Source: Dermatemys mawii (taxonomy: Eukaryota > Chordata > Testudines > Dermatemydidae). From it: a stretch of DNA of 64,000 bases. Numbering within the stretch: position 1 is the stretch's first letter; the number at the start of each line of letters is the position of its first letter. Below the pieces are notes generated by a model. It was not told the origin of the DNA. It did not search any database and saw only the letters and a list, made by a program, of their open reading frames with translations. The stretch spans positions 17,991,258-18,055,257 of the forward strand of contig ML677333.1 of the NCBI GenBank assembly GCA_007922305.1, given 5' to 3'. Below, one piece after another: positions 23,288-35,540 of this stretch. Both the position numbers and the translations under genes were made by a program.

Positions 23288-23424
23288 CTCTCCCATACTG
23301 CTGCATTGGAAGGAAAAGGGCAATTAAAATTTACTTCCGGACGATGGAGTCCACACCACAATTGTACACAGGTTGCAACAGCTAATGATACTGCCATTCG
23401 AGGATGGGATACACGAAGTATGAG
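23288..23424 (+). CDS. EIPR1: EIPR1 exon, fourth from the end
   Basis: 137-bp exon preceded by a very long T-rich tract and TGCACAG, and followed by GTAACA. It starts in phase 0, in agreement with the preceding exon, which ends on a complete codon. It reads [15 protein letters not shown], then the WD-repeat segment [18 protein letters not shown] and RGWDTRSM, and ends with the first two bases of an Arg codon. GWDTRS is the closing strand of a WD repeat. The first few residues (LSHTAA) differ from the mammalian protein, as I recall it, whereas the rest is nearly invariant. Together with the neighbouring exons this makes an open, functional-looking gene. The preceding intron is 18.8 kb and filled with transposon remnants. 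Confidence 0.96.
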
Positions 23425-24414
23425 GTAACAAAAACATTTTTGCTCTCTTGTTTTTAAAGGATAGACTTTATTGGAGATTAATTGTCATCACTTTTGACTT
23501 TTTTTTTTTTGGAAAAAAAAAGGATAGAAAAGATATGATTGTATAAATAATTATAAATGAAATGGATTTGTATTGCATTGTTAGTATATTTAGAGCTTTC
23601 AAGTAAAGGGTTTACTCTTGGGGTTTTTTCTAAGCTTCAAATCTACCTTGTATATTGAGTGTCATTGTACTATGCAGTAGTCCCAAGATGATTGTTCAAT
23701 ACACAATATAAGTATTACTTAAACTAGAGCTGTTTCATAATTCAGCATGAAAATCAATGTCTGTTTAAATCAGAGTACTGATGGTGCACTAATTGTTATC
23801 TCCATACTATGATGGTTAAAGGTAATTTAATCTTTGGAGATAAGTTTACCTTTTATTTTTACCATTTTAGTAACTACTGTATATAAGATTATAACATACT
23901 AGTTCCACACAATTATGGGCATCATTTTTTTAAAAAAGTGAGCCAAGACAAACAGAATGCTGCAGATAAACCAAGTTTGGGGCTCTTTACCAGCTCTGGT
24001 GGTGATTTTGATAGGCAAAGGAGTGGTGATGTTCACATCTGTTGCCATAACAACAGAAGCCTGCAAGCTTTTTTAAGATATCATTTATACCCTTAGCACA
24101 CAGTAATTTATCACTAAACTGAGAAAACGAATGTCTTGTAATAACTTCTGTTACCTTAAGGGGGCGATGATTTCAAATTTCGTTCTATGGCTCCTCCAAG
24201 CCCACGGTGCAGCAGTAAGTCCATGTGTTTCCCAATCTAAAAAGGTTTATTTAATTTCGTAAAGTAAAGCAAAACTAACTATACATATATGCAATTATCA
24301 AAAACTATTTCTTCTTGAACTTCCAGCATCTTGTCATTTTCATTGTTCTGTTAGAGGACATGCAAAAATCTAACTTCTTATTTATAAATAAGGCTACCTT
24401 TAATGAAAAGAACA

Positions 24415-25078
24415 AAGAAAGTAATAGAATGCCACTAGCCGTCACTGTCAGCCCCCAACTAAAAGCTCTCCAGTGCATCATCAAAGATCTACAACCTAAC
24501 CTGAACTATGCAAAAGAATAAATGGGACGCAGATCTGACATCAGGAATCATAACATTCAAAAACCAGGAGGAGAACACTTCAATCTCTCTGATCACTCAG
24601 TAACAGACTTAACATTTACAATTCTTTAACAGAAAAACTTCAGAAACAGACTGCAATGAGAAAATGCTGAACTGGAATTAATTTGCAAACTGGATACCAT
24701 TAAATTAGGCTTGAATAAAGACTGGAAGTGTCTGGGTCATTACACAAACTGCAGTCTTTCTCCCCATGCTAAGTATACCCCTACTCTTGTCAACTCTTTG
24801 AAATGGGCAATCCTGATTATCGCTACAAAAGTTTTTTTTTCCTCGTGCTGATAATAATTATTTATAAATAACCTTAATTAATTAGCCTCTTAGAGTTGGT
24901 ATAGCAATCTCCACCTTTTCATGTTCTCTGTGTGTAGATAGAAATCTATATAGATATAGCTGTCTATATCTTCCTACTGTATGTTCCACTCTATGCATTT
25001 GATGAAGTGGGTTCTAGCCCATGAAAGCTTATGCCCAAATAAATTTTTTAGTCTCTAAGGTGCCACAAGTACTCCTCA
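24415..25078 (+). pseudogene. Penelope-like element fragment, GIY-YIG region and 3' end
   Basis: After IIKDLQPNLN (end of the RT-linker) the sequence jumps to RINGRRSDIRNHNIQKPGGE, then HFNLSDHSVTDLTFTIL, QKNFRNRLQ and ENAELELICKLDTIKLGLNK. This is the C-terminal half of the GIY-YIG endonuclease domain of vertebrate Penelope-like elements, with frameshifts. Downstream is the 3' tail GATGAAGTGGGTTCTAGCCC, ATGAAAGCTTATGCCC and AAGGTGCCACAAGTACTCC. The GIY-YIG signature itself is deleted. Dead copy, + strand, in the EIPR1 intron. Confidence 0.75.
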
Positions 25079-25479
25079 TTCTTCTTAATAAAAATCTATA
25101 GGAGGTAATGTTGAAGAGTAAAGGAGAAGATTTTTTTGGGCTCTTCCTTTGTTTTCTGTAATTATCTCATTTCAGCATGTTGTATACACACTTGATCTTA
25201 AAGCCTAGCTATGTTTCTAAGAAGAACAGTAAAAAAAAGACCTTCAGGCTAGGGCAGGAGGTTGTTACTAATTGTAGTAAGAGCAGTGGTGTCATGCTGA
25301 GAAGATAGAAACAAGAACATATCGATTCCAAGAAAAAAATAAATCAGAGGAGGTTCAGGCAGTGGGAATAAATTGCAAGAAGATTGGAAGAAAGGGGAGG
25401 GAAGAAGATGGGACATTAGTTGAAGAAACAAATGTGATCAAGGGAGGGTCTTCTATGATTGGGGTAATCCTGACATGTA

Positions 25480-27031
<1,552 letters not shown>

Positions 27032-27949
27032 TAGAATAAATTATCTGCATGCTGTTTTGTGGGTGGACGGTTATGTAATTTATTCTGCTAATTATTTTAC
27101 TGTTTAAAAACAATGCAAACTAGCTGTGTTTATGCTGTTGTGATCCATCATTTTTCTGCATTGTAGAATGGTTTTAATGTGTGACTGTTTCTTGTATAAT
27201 TTGTAAATTAAGGGTGGGGGAATGTTAGTCTAATTCTAGTAAGGTGTTTTCAGCTGTATGAAGGGTGAGATTCTGGGCTGTATTTCTAAGAGGCAAAGCA
27301 CAGGGAGGAGGGGCTCCAGGTGGCTTTTATGACATCTCTGCAGAGTTATGGGTTGCTTTGCAGCCCTGGACATAATTTACACAGTCCTAGGGCTGTCTCA
27401 GTTACAGCACCTTCCTTGGGCTGCCTTATGACAGTTGCATTGCCCAGCGTCTCCACAGTGGTACATGCTTCAGCCTGCACCCATGCAATTGCTGCTCACA
27501 CCCTTGAGCCAGCACAGGCCTGGGGGTCCTTAGATCAAGTTCTGCCCTGGGGTAATGGTCTCCCTTGGCCAGATCGAGGGCTTTGAGAGCCCCTTGACAC
27601 CATTCTGGCCCCTCTTCACAATATGAAGGGGACAGAGCAAAGTGAGAATTTTACCCATAGTCTTAAAAAATAACCTAAGAGATTAACCATTCCACTTTTG
27701 AACGCTTACGTGGGAATATTTTTGTAATCAAGAGAAGCTGAGCACTTCTGTATTGGAATTTGGGCTGCAGAATCGCTTGCAACACAAATCTGGACCCTGC
27801 AGCCACTTTGATAGTAGCTTGAAGATGTGAATTACCAGAAGCAATATTTTTATTTGTTGAGAAGCTTAAAACAAACATAGAACAAAAGAAAATCATGAAG
27901 CGATTGGTATTAACTTAATTCATAGAATGTAAACACTAGCAAAATCTAA

Positions 27950-28008
27950 TCCTTTTGATTTAGGGTCTGTTTTAACTGTGATAATGTGAGATTTTGGTTA
28001 AGATAGAA
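27950..28008. other. EIPR1 intron flank with 8-bp target site of the hAT MITE
   Basis: AGATAGAA at 28001-28008 pairs with ATGTAGAA at 28610-28617 (6 of 8 identical), the likely hAT target duplication. Confidence 0.5.
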
Positions 28009-28609
28009 CAGGGGTGGGCACACTTTTTGCCCAAAGGCCAATCGGGGTTCAAAATTGTATCGAGGGCTGGATAGGGAAGGCGGTGCCTCCCCAAACAGCC
28101 TGGCTCTGCCCCCTAGCCAACCCCCTCCCACTTCTTGCCCCCTGACTGCCCCCCTCAGAACTCCTGACCCATCTACCCGCCCTGCTCCTTGTCCCCTGAC
28201 CGCCCCCTCCAGAGATCCCCCTGCCCCTAATCATGCCCCAGGACCCCACCCCCTATCCAACCCACTTGCTCCTTGTCCCCTGACTGCCTCATCCTCTAGT
28301 CACACCCCTCCTCCCTGACAGGCCTCCTGGGACTCCCACGCCCTATCCAACCCCCGTGTTCCTCTTCCCCTGACCGCCCCCAAGACCATCTGCCCTTATC
28401 CAACCCTCTGGTCCCGGCCCCCTTACTACTCCGCTCAGAACAGTATGTCTGGCCCGGAGCCAGACATGGCGTCTCACAGCCCTGCCCCCCAGACCGCTGT
28501 CGCGTGGCGCGCTGAGGCTGAGGTGTGGGTGAGAGCTAACCTCCCCAGCCAGGAGCTTGTGGGGCTGGACAGAATTAGCCCACGCATGGGTTGTAGTTTG
28601 CCCACCCTG
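28009..28609. mobile_element. hAT-type non-autonomous transposon, 601 bp, C-rich
   Basis: Ends CAGGGGTGGGCACACT and AGTTTGCCCACCCTG are inverted repeats (one indel), flanked by an imperfect 8-bp duplication. The body is strongly C-rich on the + strand (CCCCTGACTGCCCC words), which explains the proline-rich frames on one strand and the Gly/Arg frames on the other. It sits in the 1.9-kb EIPR1 intron, only ~350 bp before an exon. Confidence 0.85.
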
Positions 28610-28957
28610 ATGTAGAAGTTTATTTCGAATCCATATTGTGCTTTTAGAGTATCTTACCATATTTAGTATTTTTAGAATGTCTGATATATTGAACAATAAG
28701 CAGACATTTACTCTTGGGGAATTACGATTTGGTCCCTCCAGCCCACGTGTAACCTGTTTGTTCCTATATAGCACAGGCCATAGAACTTACCCAAAATAAT
28801 TCCTAGGGCATAACCCATTTTACAGATTAGATTACACTTAAACTATTTGTTCACATTTAAATTGAAATAATAATTTATTTAAACGGTGCAGTATATTTAC
28901 TTACTGATGCTGTGGAATAGACTCTTGTAATACTCTCTAATTATTTACATTTTATAG

Positions 28958-29125
28958 GGTATGGAATGTACGATACAATCATTCTCATGACCAGTTAGTC
29001 CTTTCAGGCAGCAGTGATAGCAGAATCATTCTGTCTAACATGGTGTCAATTTCTTCTGAGCCCTTTGGACATCTGGTAGATGACGATGAGCTTAGTGACC
29101 AAGAGGACCACCATCAGGAGGAGAA
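28958..29125 (+). CDS. EIPR1: EIPR1 exon, second from the end
   Basis: 168-bp exon after ACATTTTATAG, with donor GTATGAA. It completes the split Trp codon and reads [20 protein letters not shown], then [19 protein letters not shown], then an acidic linker [17 protein letters not shown], and ends with AA of a split Lys codon. It encodes another WD blade (LSGSSDSR) plus the acidic, probably disordered loop that separates the last two blades in the family. The acidic loop is the most divergent part: the family usually has DDDDISDQEDH followed by a variable stretch. The following intron is 10.7 kb and holds most of the repeats between 29 and 39.7 kb. Confidence 0.97.
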
Positions 29126-29362
29126 GTATGAAATATATTGATTTTAACACAAACTTTTGTGGTATCAGGTGTGTTTTACTTTAAGAATTAACATGCTATG
29201 TTCTTTATCGGCTTCAGGAGTTTTGTATGCACACCTTTCAGGTATGTTGTACTTTTCAATTTCATCTACTACACTCAGAGTCTTGGATGGGATCCACATT
29301 TCTAAAACTAATTGGCAGAGTTGCTGTAAGTTCACTGGTGTAAGTGGGATGGGACACTGAAT

Positions 29363-29432
29363 GCCTGACCCAAAACCCATTAAGTCAATGGAAAGACTTC
29401 CATTAACCTCAGTGGGTTTTGAGTCAGGCCCT
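29363..29432. repeat. Short dispersed palindromic repeat
   Basis: GCCTGACCCAAAACCCATTAA ... TCAGTGGGTTTTGAGTCAGGC is a clear imperfect hairpin of ~65 bases, with AAGTCAATGGAAAGACTTCC at the loop. Same family as scraps at 15482, 39343, 51961 and 54938. Confidence 0.7.
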
Positions 29433-29440
29433 GAGCCCAC

Positions 29441-29546
29441 ATTCCATAATATTATTGGAATATTATATTCCATAATATTATTGGAATATNNNNNNNNNNT
29501 CCATAATATTATTGGAATATTATATTCCATAATATTATTGGAATAT
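29441..29546. repeat. 26-bp palindromic AT-rich tandem repeat around an assembly gap
   Basis: The unit ATTCCATAATATTATTGGAA + TATTAT occurs at least twice on each side of ten N at 29490-29499. Each unit is itself nearly palindromic (ATTCCA...TGGAAT around ATAATATTAT). The N run is a placeholder, so the true array length is unknown. Frames crossing the gap with X residues are artefacts. Confidence 0.95.
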
Positions 29547-29549
29547 GTA

Positions 29550-31570
29550 TTACAGAAGAGTTGAAAGTCATCTGCTTTTCCTCAAATCTCCTCCTAATTC
29601 CTTCTTCCTTAATAATCTTTTGGGAAGCTTAACACTTCAGAGTTAAATTTCCACACACAATCATGAAAAGAAGAATGAAAATATATTGCTAACATTAATT
29701 TCCTTCTTAATATAGCTGATGGGCTCTACCAGAAAATGATACCTTAATGTGCCCAGATACTTAGGATTTTTGATTTTTTAATAGTTATTTTCAGCTGAAG
29801 GTAAGGAATAACGCACATCATGGTGAGCGTTTGTAAATATATATTCACTCCACTTCAGTATGTAAAGAAGCTAGACACATCATAAGTTACTTTATTAAAA
29901 ATAGTATTACATAAAAACATTGTGTACACTAAAATGCATTTGCTTTTTATGTTATCTTTTCTTATGAGAAATAAGCCTAATTTTTTATTATCACTTTTAA
30001 TATTAATAGTTTCAACCCTTCAATTTTTATTTGGAAAAGTATTTTGGCAGCCTAAAACTTGAAGGGGAAAAAATGCTCATCCCCCAACCTGTACTTTTGC
30101 ATGCCCGTTTTTTGATTATATATGTATATGTGCCTGTTCTCTGCAGGCATGAACACCTCATGTGCACTGAACACGTCTAACATTTGTGTCCCCACAAGTG
30201 TTCTTAATTTATGTTAATGTATAAAAATGAGTTGGATGTTCTATAGTGAAAATAGAAACGCATGGTTCCTGCCCTGAATTCTTTTTTTCTTTTTTCTTTT
30301 TTAATGAATAATAGGGTTAGATGGAGTGAGAAAGGGAAAAGATTACAAAAATAAGATCTCACAGTTATTCAGTTATGCTACACCACTGAGCTGTATGTCT
30401 GTCTATATTGAACAATAAATGCAAGTCCCAAAAGTGTCCTCATCTTTGCTCCTGCTGTTGTTGAGCTACTGGTGTCACTTGTTCTGCCAAAGGAACAGTT
30501 GTTTTTCCATGCCAAGAAAGGAAGATGTACCCCATAGTACTCACTGAATATTGGTTGTAAAGAATATCTTCAGGAGCAGCTAGCAATTCAAGTGGCTGGA
30601 AAAGGTTTAATCTGGAAAGTGGCCCACGGCTTAGTAGTGCATAAGTATTGTCGATGTACCTACAGCAAAGTTCTATAACCGTACTGTGCCTTGTGATTCT
30701 CTGTGTGTGGTCTCTGCATTGGCCACAATCCCTACAGCAAGGTAGACTCTGCAGTTCCCTGTGGATTAGAATCCAGAAAATACAGTGTAAATAAAAACTG
30801 CATCCTGAGTGGTGGAAGGTTAAGACAAACAAGGTGCAGCTAAGCAGGGATATCTAAGCAGTATTCTTACACCAGGCATTTATTAGTTTATCTAGAGATG
30901 TTCTAATTTCTGTTAACCTTTGACATACAGCCTGACACTGACCCCTTAGCAGGGCAAAGAATGGTGAAACCAATAATATGCACATACACACACACACACA
31001 CACCCCCAAGAAAAGAAAACTTGATACATAGTTAACTGTGACCACTAGAACAAGTTAACCACATCACAAATGACTTGCACAGTAATGGAATGGAATATTT
31101 TCCTATTCTTATAGGGCACCCCATGCTCACAGCACAAGAGTGCTGTTGGTAACCCCCAGAACCAATGGAATATAGACTGCTTTCCTCAAGCTTTCTCATA
31201 ACTTCATTTTTGTGCTTCCTTTCTTGATGATTTGTAATAACTAACCTATCTGACAATGGTAGTCAGAAAAAGTGATACAAGCTTTAGACTGATTTCTAAT
31301 TAGTTCTCTGAAAGGATCCCTTTGTTAAGAAGCCTTACATACGTCATTATTGTAACCATCCTGGATATACTTCACTTCGCTTTTTTTGCTGTTTAAGATT
31401 TTCTCACCCATTCAGGATTGTTTGTCACACCTATACCTTTTGAACATTTGCATCTCAGTTATACTTCCATCTATTAGAAAGCCTGTGATTGGCCTCTGTT
31501 CCATTCATTGGGACATTGGTGGCCCTCTTGCTTTTTTCTCTCCTTCTGAGTTTAGCTTTCATTTGAACTA
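29550..31570. other. Intron sequence without recognised genes
   Basis: AT-rich EIPR1 intron. A (CA)n microsatellite is at 30981-31004. A 130-codon minus-strand frame at 30440-30832 has no recognisable domain. Nothing else supported. Confidence 0.5.
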
Positions 31571-31576
31571 GAAGCA

Positions 31577-32290
31577 TAGAATCATAGAAATATAGAGCTG
31601 GAAGGGACCCCAATAGGCAATCAAGTCTAGTTCCCTGCGCTGAGGCAGGACCAAGTGTACCTAGACTATCCCTGACAGGTGTTTGTCCAACCTGTTCTTA
31701 AAAACCTACAGTGATGGGGATTCCACAACCTTCTTGGAAGCCTATTCCAGAACTTTACTTCCTTTATAGTTAGAAAGTTTTTCCTAATATCTAACCTAAA
31801 TCTCCTTTGCTGCACATGAAGCCAGTTATTTTTTGTTCTACCTTCAGTGAACATGGAAAAAAAATGATCACAGACTTCTTTAGAACAGCCCTTAACATAT
31901 TTGAAACTTGTTATAAGGTCACCCCTCAGTCTTCTTTTCAAGACTAAACATGTCCATTTTTTAACCTTCCCTTGTTGGTCAGGCTGTCCAAAACTTTTAT
32001 CATTTTTGTTACTCTGCCCTGGATTCTACTCAGTTTATCCACATCTTAATGTGTGGTGCCCAGGATTAGAGACAGTGATCCTTCTGAGTAGAGCAGGACC
32101 ATTGCCACCTGTGTCTTATATATGGCACTCCTGTTAATACTACATCTCGGAATGATATTAGCCTTTATAACAGCTGCATCATGCTGTTGACTTGTATTGA
32201 ATTTGTGATCCACTATAACTCCCCAGATCCTTTTCAAAAATCTTCTAAATCTTTTTTCTCCTTCCATAGTTGTATTATTGTGAAGAAGTA
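31577..32290 (-). repeat. CR1 LINE 3' portion, minus strand
   Basis: On the + strand it starts AATCATAGAAATATAGAGC and continues GGGATTCCACAACCTTCTTGG, AGTTAGAAAGTTTTTCCTAA, TCACCCCTCAGTCTTC and TGTGGTGCCCAGGATTAG. These are the complement of the CR1 tail. Minus-strand translation gives RRLRGDLITSFKYVKG and FRLDIRKNFLTIKEVK, directly comparable with the copy at 16.6 kb. Dead, ~700 bp. Confidence 0.88.
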
Positions 32291-32412
32291 TAATGTGGCT
32301 AACTAATCCTGAACCGTGCAACTATGAAGGTTTATACCCAGGATTCAGAACTACCTGCTCCCAGTCTTGCTCATTTTATAATTAAGCTTGTCATGTTTTC
32401 AGTAATACACTC

Positions 32413-33060
32413 TGTGACGGAGTCAGACCAGAAGGATATAAGAGAGTGCTGAAAGGCAGGTATATTAGTCTCAGGATGTGCAGGTCCCTATTCCCTGGAT
32501 AGCCAAACAAAGGCTATTCCAGGCCAATCAAGACACCTGGGGCCAATTAAGAACCTTCTAGAAAGGAGTAGAAACAGCTAGCCTGATTGGGACACCTGAA
32601 CCCAATCATGGCTGAAACCAGATAAAAACCTCCCAGTTAGTCAGGTGGCTGTGGGTGTCAGGAGCTGTGAGAGGAAGTTGTGCTGTTGGTGAGACTGAGT
32701 GGTGGACAACATATCATACCAAAGGAAGGAGGCCCTGAGGTAAGGGTGAAGTGGAGTTTGAAGAAGCGGGGACTGCTGTGGGGAAGTAGCCCAGGGAATT
32801 GTATTGTGTTTTGTGGATAAAAGGTCAGCCATCTTAGCTGATACTATTAGGGTCCCTGGGCTGGAGTCCGGAGTAGAGGGAGGGCCTGGGCTCCCTCCTT
32901 TTTTTCCATCTTCCATACTGGCCTGTGATGAAGGTAACTCACTAGGCGGTGACTCTTGCCAATTATACTGAGAATGGGAGGTCACTCTGGGGCCTAGATG
33001 AGTTTCTGAGGCCCCTAAATCTGCCAGGAAGCACAGGGCCCACAAGTACAAACTTGGAGC
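32413..33060 (+). mobile_element. LTR-type repeat, probable solo LTR or 5' fragment
   Basis: Starts TGTGACGGAGTCAGACCAG, then AAGGATATAAGAG, CCAATCAAGACACCTGGGG, CCAATTAAGAACC and GATAAAAACCTCCCAG (TATA-like). It ends in a GC-rich part. The AGACCAGAAGGATATAA word recurs in the LTR at 41958. Right border uncertain. The 136-codon minus frame is chance. Confidence 0.6.
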
Positions 33061-33696
33061 TTTGTCAGAACTCCTACTTTCAAGGTTTTATAACTAAAAG
33101 AAAAAAACAATTACTTTGAGAGAAGGGGTTTTTATTTCAATCAGTACTGCTCTCTTTTTGTGAGGAATTAGTGGAGAGGGGAAAAAAAAGAAAATTCCAG
33201 AATCTTTCTAAAAAATAAGCAGTGGATTTATTTTGGAGGCACTCTTTTCAAAAGCTTTTTTCTTCTGAGGGAAGAGTAAAGGCAGGTTTAGCACATTTCA
33301 TATACAGAACATGGACATATTATGGAGCGGTACTAGGCTCTCCATAGTTAAGGTTGAAGTTAGCTTCCTGATGGATACTTGATTTGCAAAACCATGCTCT
33401 GATTCCATATTTCACTAAACCCAAACTAGTTCTGTAAATGTTAAATTCAGCCATGCAATGGGATCTTTCTGCCAAGTTTTGGGCAAATCACACAAGATGT
33501 TTTCGAGACATGGGAGTTCAAAAATGTACCTGTTTATTTTTTTAAGGTCACCATACATCCTAAATTACTTCACTTTCATATATTCTACTGGGCTTTACAA
33601 GTAACAGTCCACTGATTATTTTTTGAGGACGTTTGTGTGGTAAATAGACTCTGAAGATGTTTTTCATGTAATAAATGAAATCTTTGATATCTAGAT

Positions 33697-34032
33697 CAGC
33701 GGTTCCCAGCCAGGGGCCTGGGGGCCACGAGCAGGTTTCAGAGGGTCCACCAAAAAGGGCCAGTGTTAGACTCGCTGGGGCCCAGGACAGAAAGCTGAAG
33801 CCCCACTGCATGGGGTTGAACCCCAGGGTCCCAAACCCCACCACTCGGGGCTGAAGCCAAAGCCTGAGAAATGTAGCTTCATAGGGACCTCAGGCAATTG
33901 CCCTAGTTGCTAGCCTCTAACACTGTCCCTGGCTTTTATATTCAGAAAGCCAGTTATTGTGGTACAAGCAGGCCATGAAATTTTTATAGCATGTTGGGGG
34001 GGCCCCAGAGAGACAAAGGTTGAGAATCCCTG
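33697..34032. mobile_element. hAT-type non-autonomous transposon, 336 bp
   Basis: Ends CAGCGGTTCCCAGCC and GGTTGAGAATCCCTG are inverted repeats. Flanks ATCTAGAT / CCTAGATC contain a shared CTAGAT. Non-coding, GC-richer than the intron around it. Confidence 0.75.
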
Positions 34033-34303
34033 CCTAGATCACCCAATTCTCCAAATGCCTATGAAAAAAATAGGTCTTGCACCGTTCCCAGAAAGTTAAC
34101 AATTTCAGGCTCCAAAGGGGAGCAATGAACAGTCATTGGACTCCTTCATGGAAGCTATAAGATTAGAGGATAATATCTGATTTGGAGAAAAGAGAGGAAG
34201 ACCACCCATGTGGTAGTAGAAGGCAATCAGAAAAGCCTCACCTGACTTGTAAGGTCCACCATTTTTCCTGCTCTGAGCTATTCTGGAATGTTTCTTAAAA
34301 CAT

Positions 34304-34462
34304 AGAGTCCTGTAGCACCTTAAAGACTAACTAAAGTATTGGAGCATAAGCTTTCATGGGCTGATACCCACTTCTTCGGTTGCATCTAGTGAAGTGGCTA
34401 TTAGCCTACAAAAGCTTATGCTCCAATATTTTACTTAGTCTTTAAGGTGCCACAGGACTCTT
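34304..34462. repeat. Hairpin-forming repeat related to Penelope-type termini
   Basis: GAGTCCTGTAGCACCTTAAA and TTTAAGGTGCCACAGGACTC are the outer arms; GGAGCATAAGCTTTC and AAAGCTTATGCTCC are inner arms. The whole 156 bases fold into one long stem. A single arm also occurs at 49171-49203, and related words at the end of the element at 25.03-25.07 kb. Confidence 0.8.
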
Positions 34463-34604
34463 TGTCACTTCTGCAATTCCAGACTAACACGCTACCCCTC
34501 TGATTCTTAAAACATAAAGGAATCCGCAGTGAAGTAATATTAATCTGGAGTTGCGTTTGAATGGATTTATTACCAAGATCTTTTTTAATAAGACTTAAGG
34601 TTTG

Positions 34605-35540
34605 TCTACAATGAATGTTTAGTTCTCAGGAAACTGGGGTGTGAATCTACCTCACACTAATTAGCCTGCTTTAGCTGTCCAGGTGGACCTGCTTGTTAGA
34701 GGGCTTTCACTTTCATTTTGCCTCCTCCCCGGTTCTTGTCATGCAGACAGAAAGCAGAACATCGGAAGTCATAAGTGCAGGCAATTAGATGTTTATTGGG
34801 GTTAGTTCCAAGCAAACTTCTCCATAGCTATACGTGCCAGCAAAGTGTGTTTCCCAGTGTTCTGTTCTCAGCTCTGACGCTGCAGAGCATTTACCAGATG
34901 TCCCTCTTCCCAGTTCTGATGCCGCAGAGCCTTACCTGTTTCCCCATTCCCTATTCCCACCTCCTCTTTCTTAGCAGGCCCAAATATACTTGCAATGCAT
35001 GCCCACAGTCCCACCCCTTTTGTACCCCATGGGAGGGATAAGGAGTGAGGTTGTGCTATGGTCAGGACAGGCATTTCTTTGGTCTTTTAGTGTTTTAAAC
35101 CTCCCCGCCCCCATGTCCCTTTGCCCCTCCTGACTGGTTGCTTGAGATAGGGATTGAGGCAATCTTAGAAGTCTGCTTTCTGGAGTAACACTAACTGCTC
35201 TTATCTGTACCCATTGTACTAACAAACATCTGACTGGGCAGAAGCCATGCAGTCTTCGTCCTTTGTTTACATATATTAGTATAAGATACAAGAGTATCAA
35301 AAAGTCAAACCCAAAATTCTATCCAGGGCTGACAAACAAGTCTATATACTAACACTGTTTAAGTTTGCTCACAGTTTAAGGTGCTTTAATCTACTCCTGT
35401 TTCAAAGAGGACTAGATCAAGCACATTAGTGAATTATTATAACATGTCGGCAGAGCCCACACAGTTAGTTCATTGCAGTCAGATACAAGGTAGATTCACA
35501 CTTGCATTTGCCGCAAAATAAATGTGAATCTAGACAAGCC
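34605..35540. repeat. Possible MITE with an internal LTR-like insert
   Basis: Left AAGGTTTGTCTACAATGAA and right TGAATCTAGACAAGCC look like inverted Harbinger-like ends. The interior 34730-35340 contains GATGTTTATTGGGGTTAG and AGCTCTGACGCTGCAGAGC, repeated as AGTTCTGATGCCGCAGAGCC, which look like LTR/ERV scrap. Low-certainty parsing. Confidence 0.35.

Noticed and set aside
23198..23428. ATG-initiated 76-codon frame overlapping an EIPR1 exon
   Set aside because: The first 30 codons are the T-rich polypyrimidine tract. The real coding part starts at the splice acceptor 23288.
28055..28774. Overlapping proline-rich and glycine/arginine-rich frames on both strands
   Set aside because: They follow from the C-rich body of an hAT MITE; low stop density, not genes.
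29441..29546. Possible CRISPR-like array
   Set aside because: Repeats are directly adjacent AT palindromes without unique spacers, in vertebrate DNA.
30440..30832. 130-codon minus-strand frame in the EIPR1 intron
   Set aside because: No domain recognised and no splice or promoter evidence. Treated as chance.
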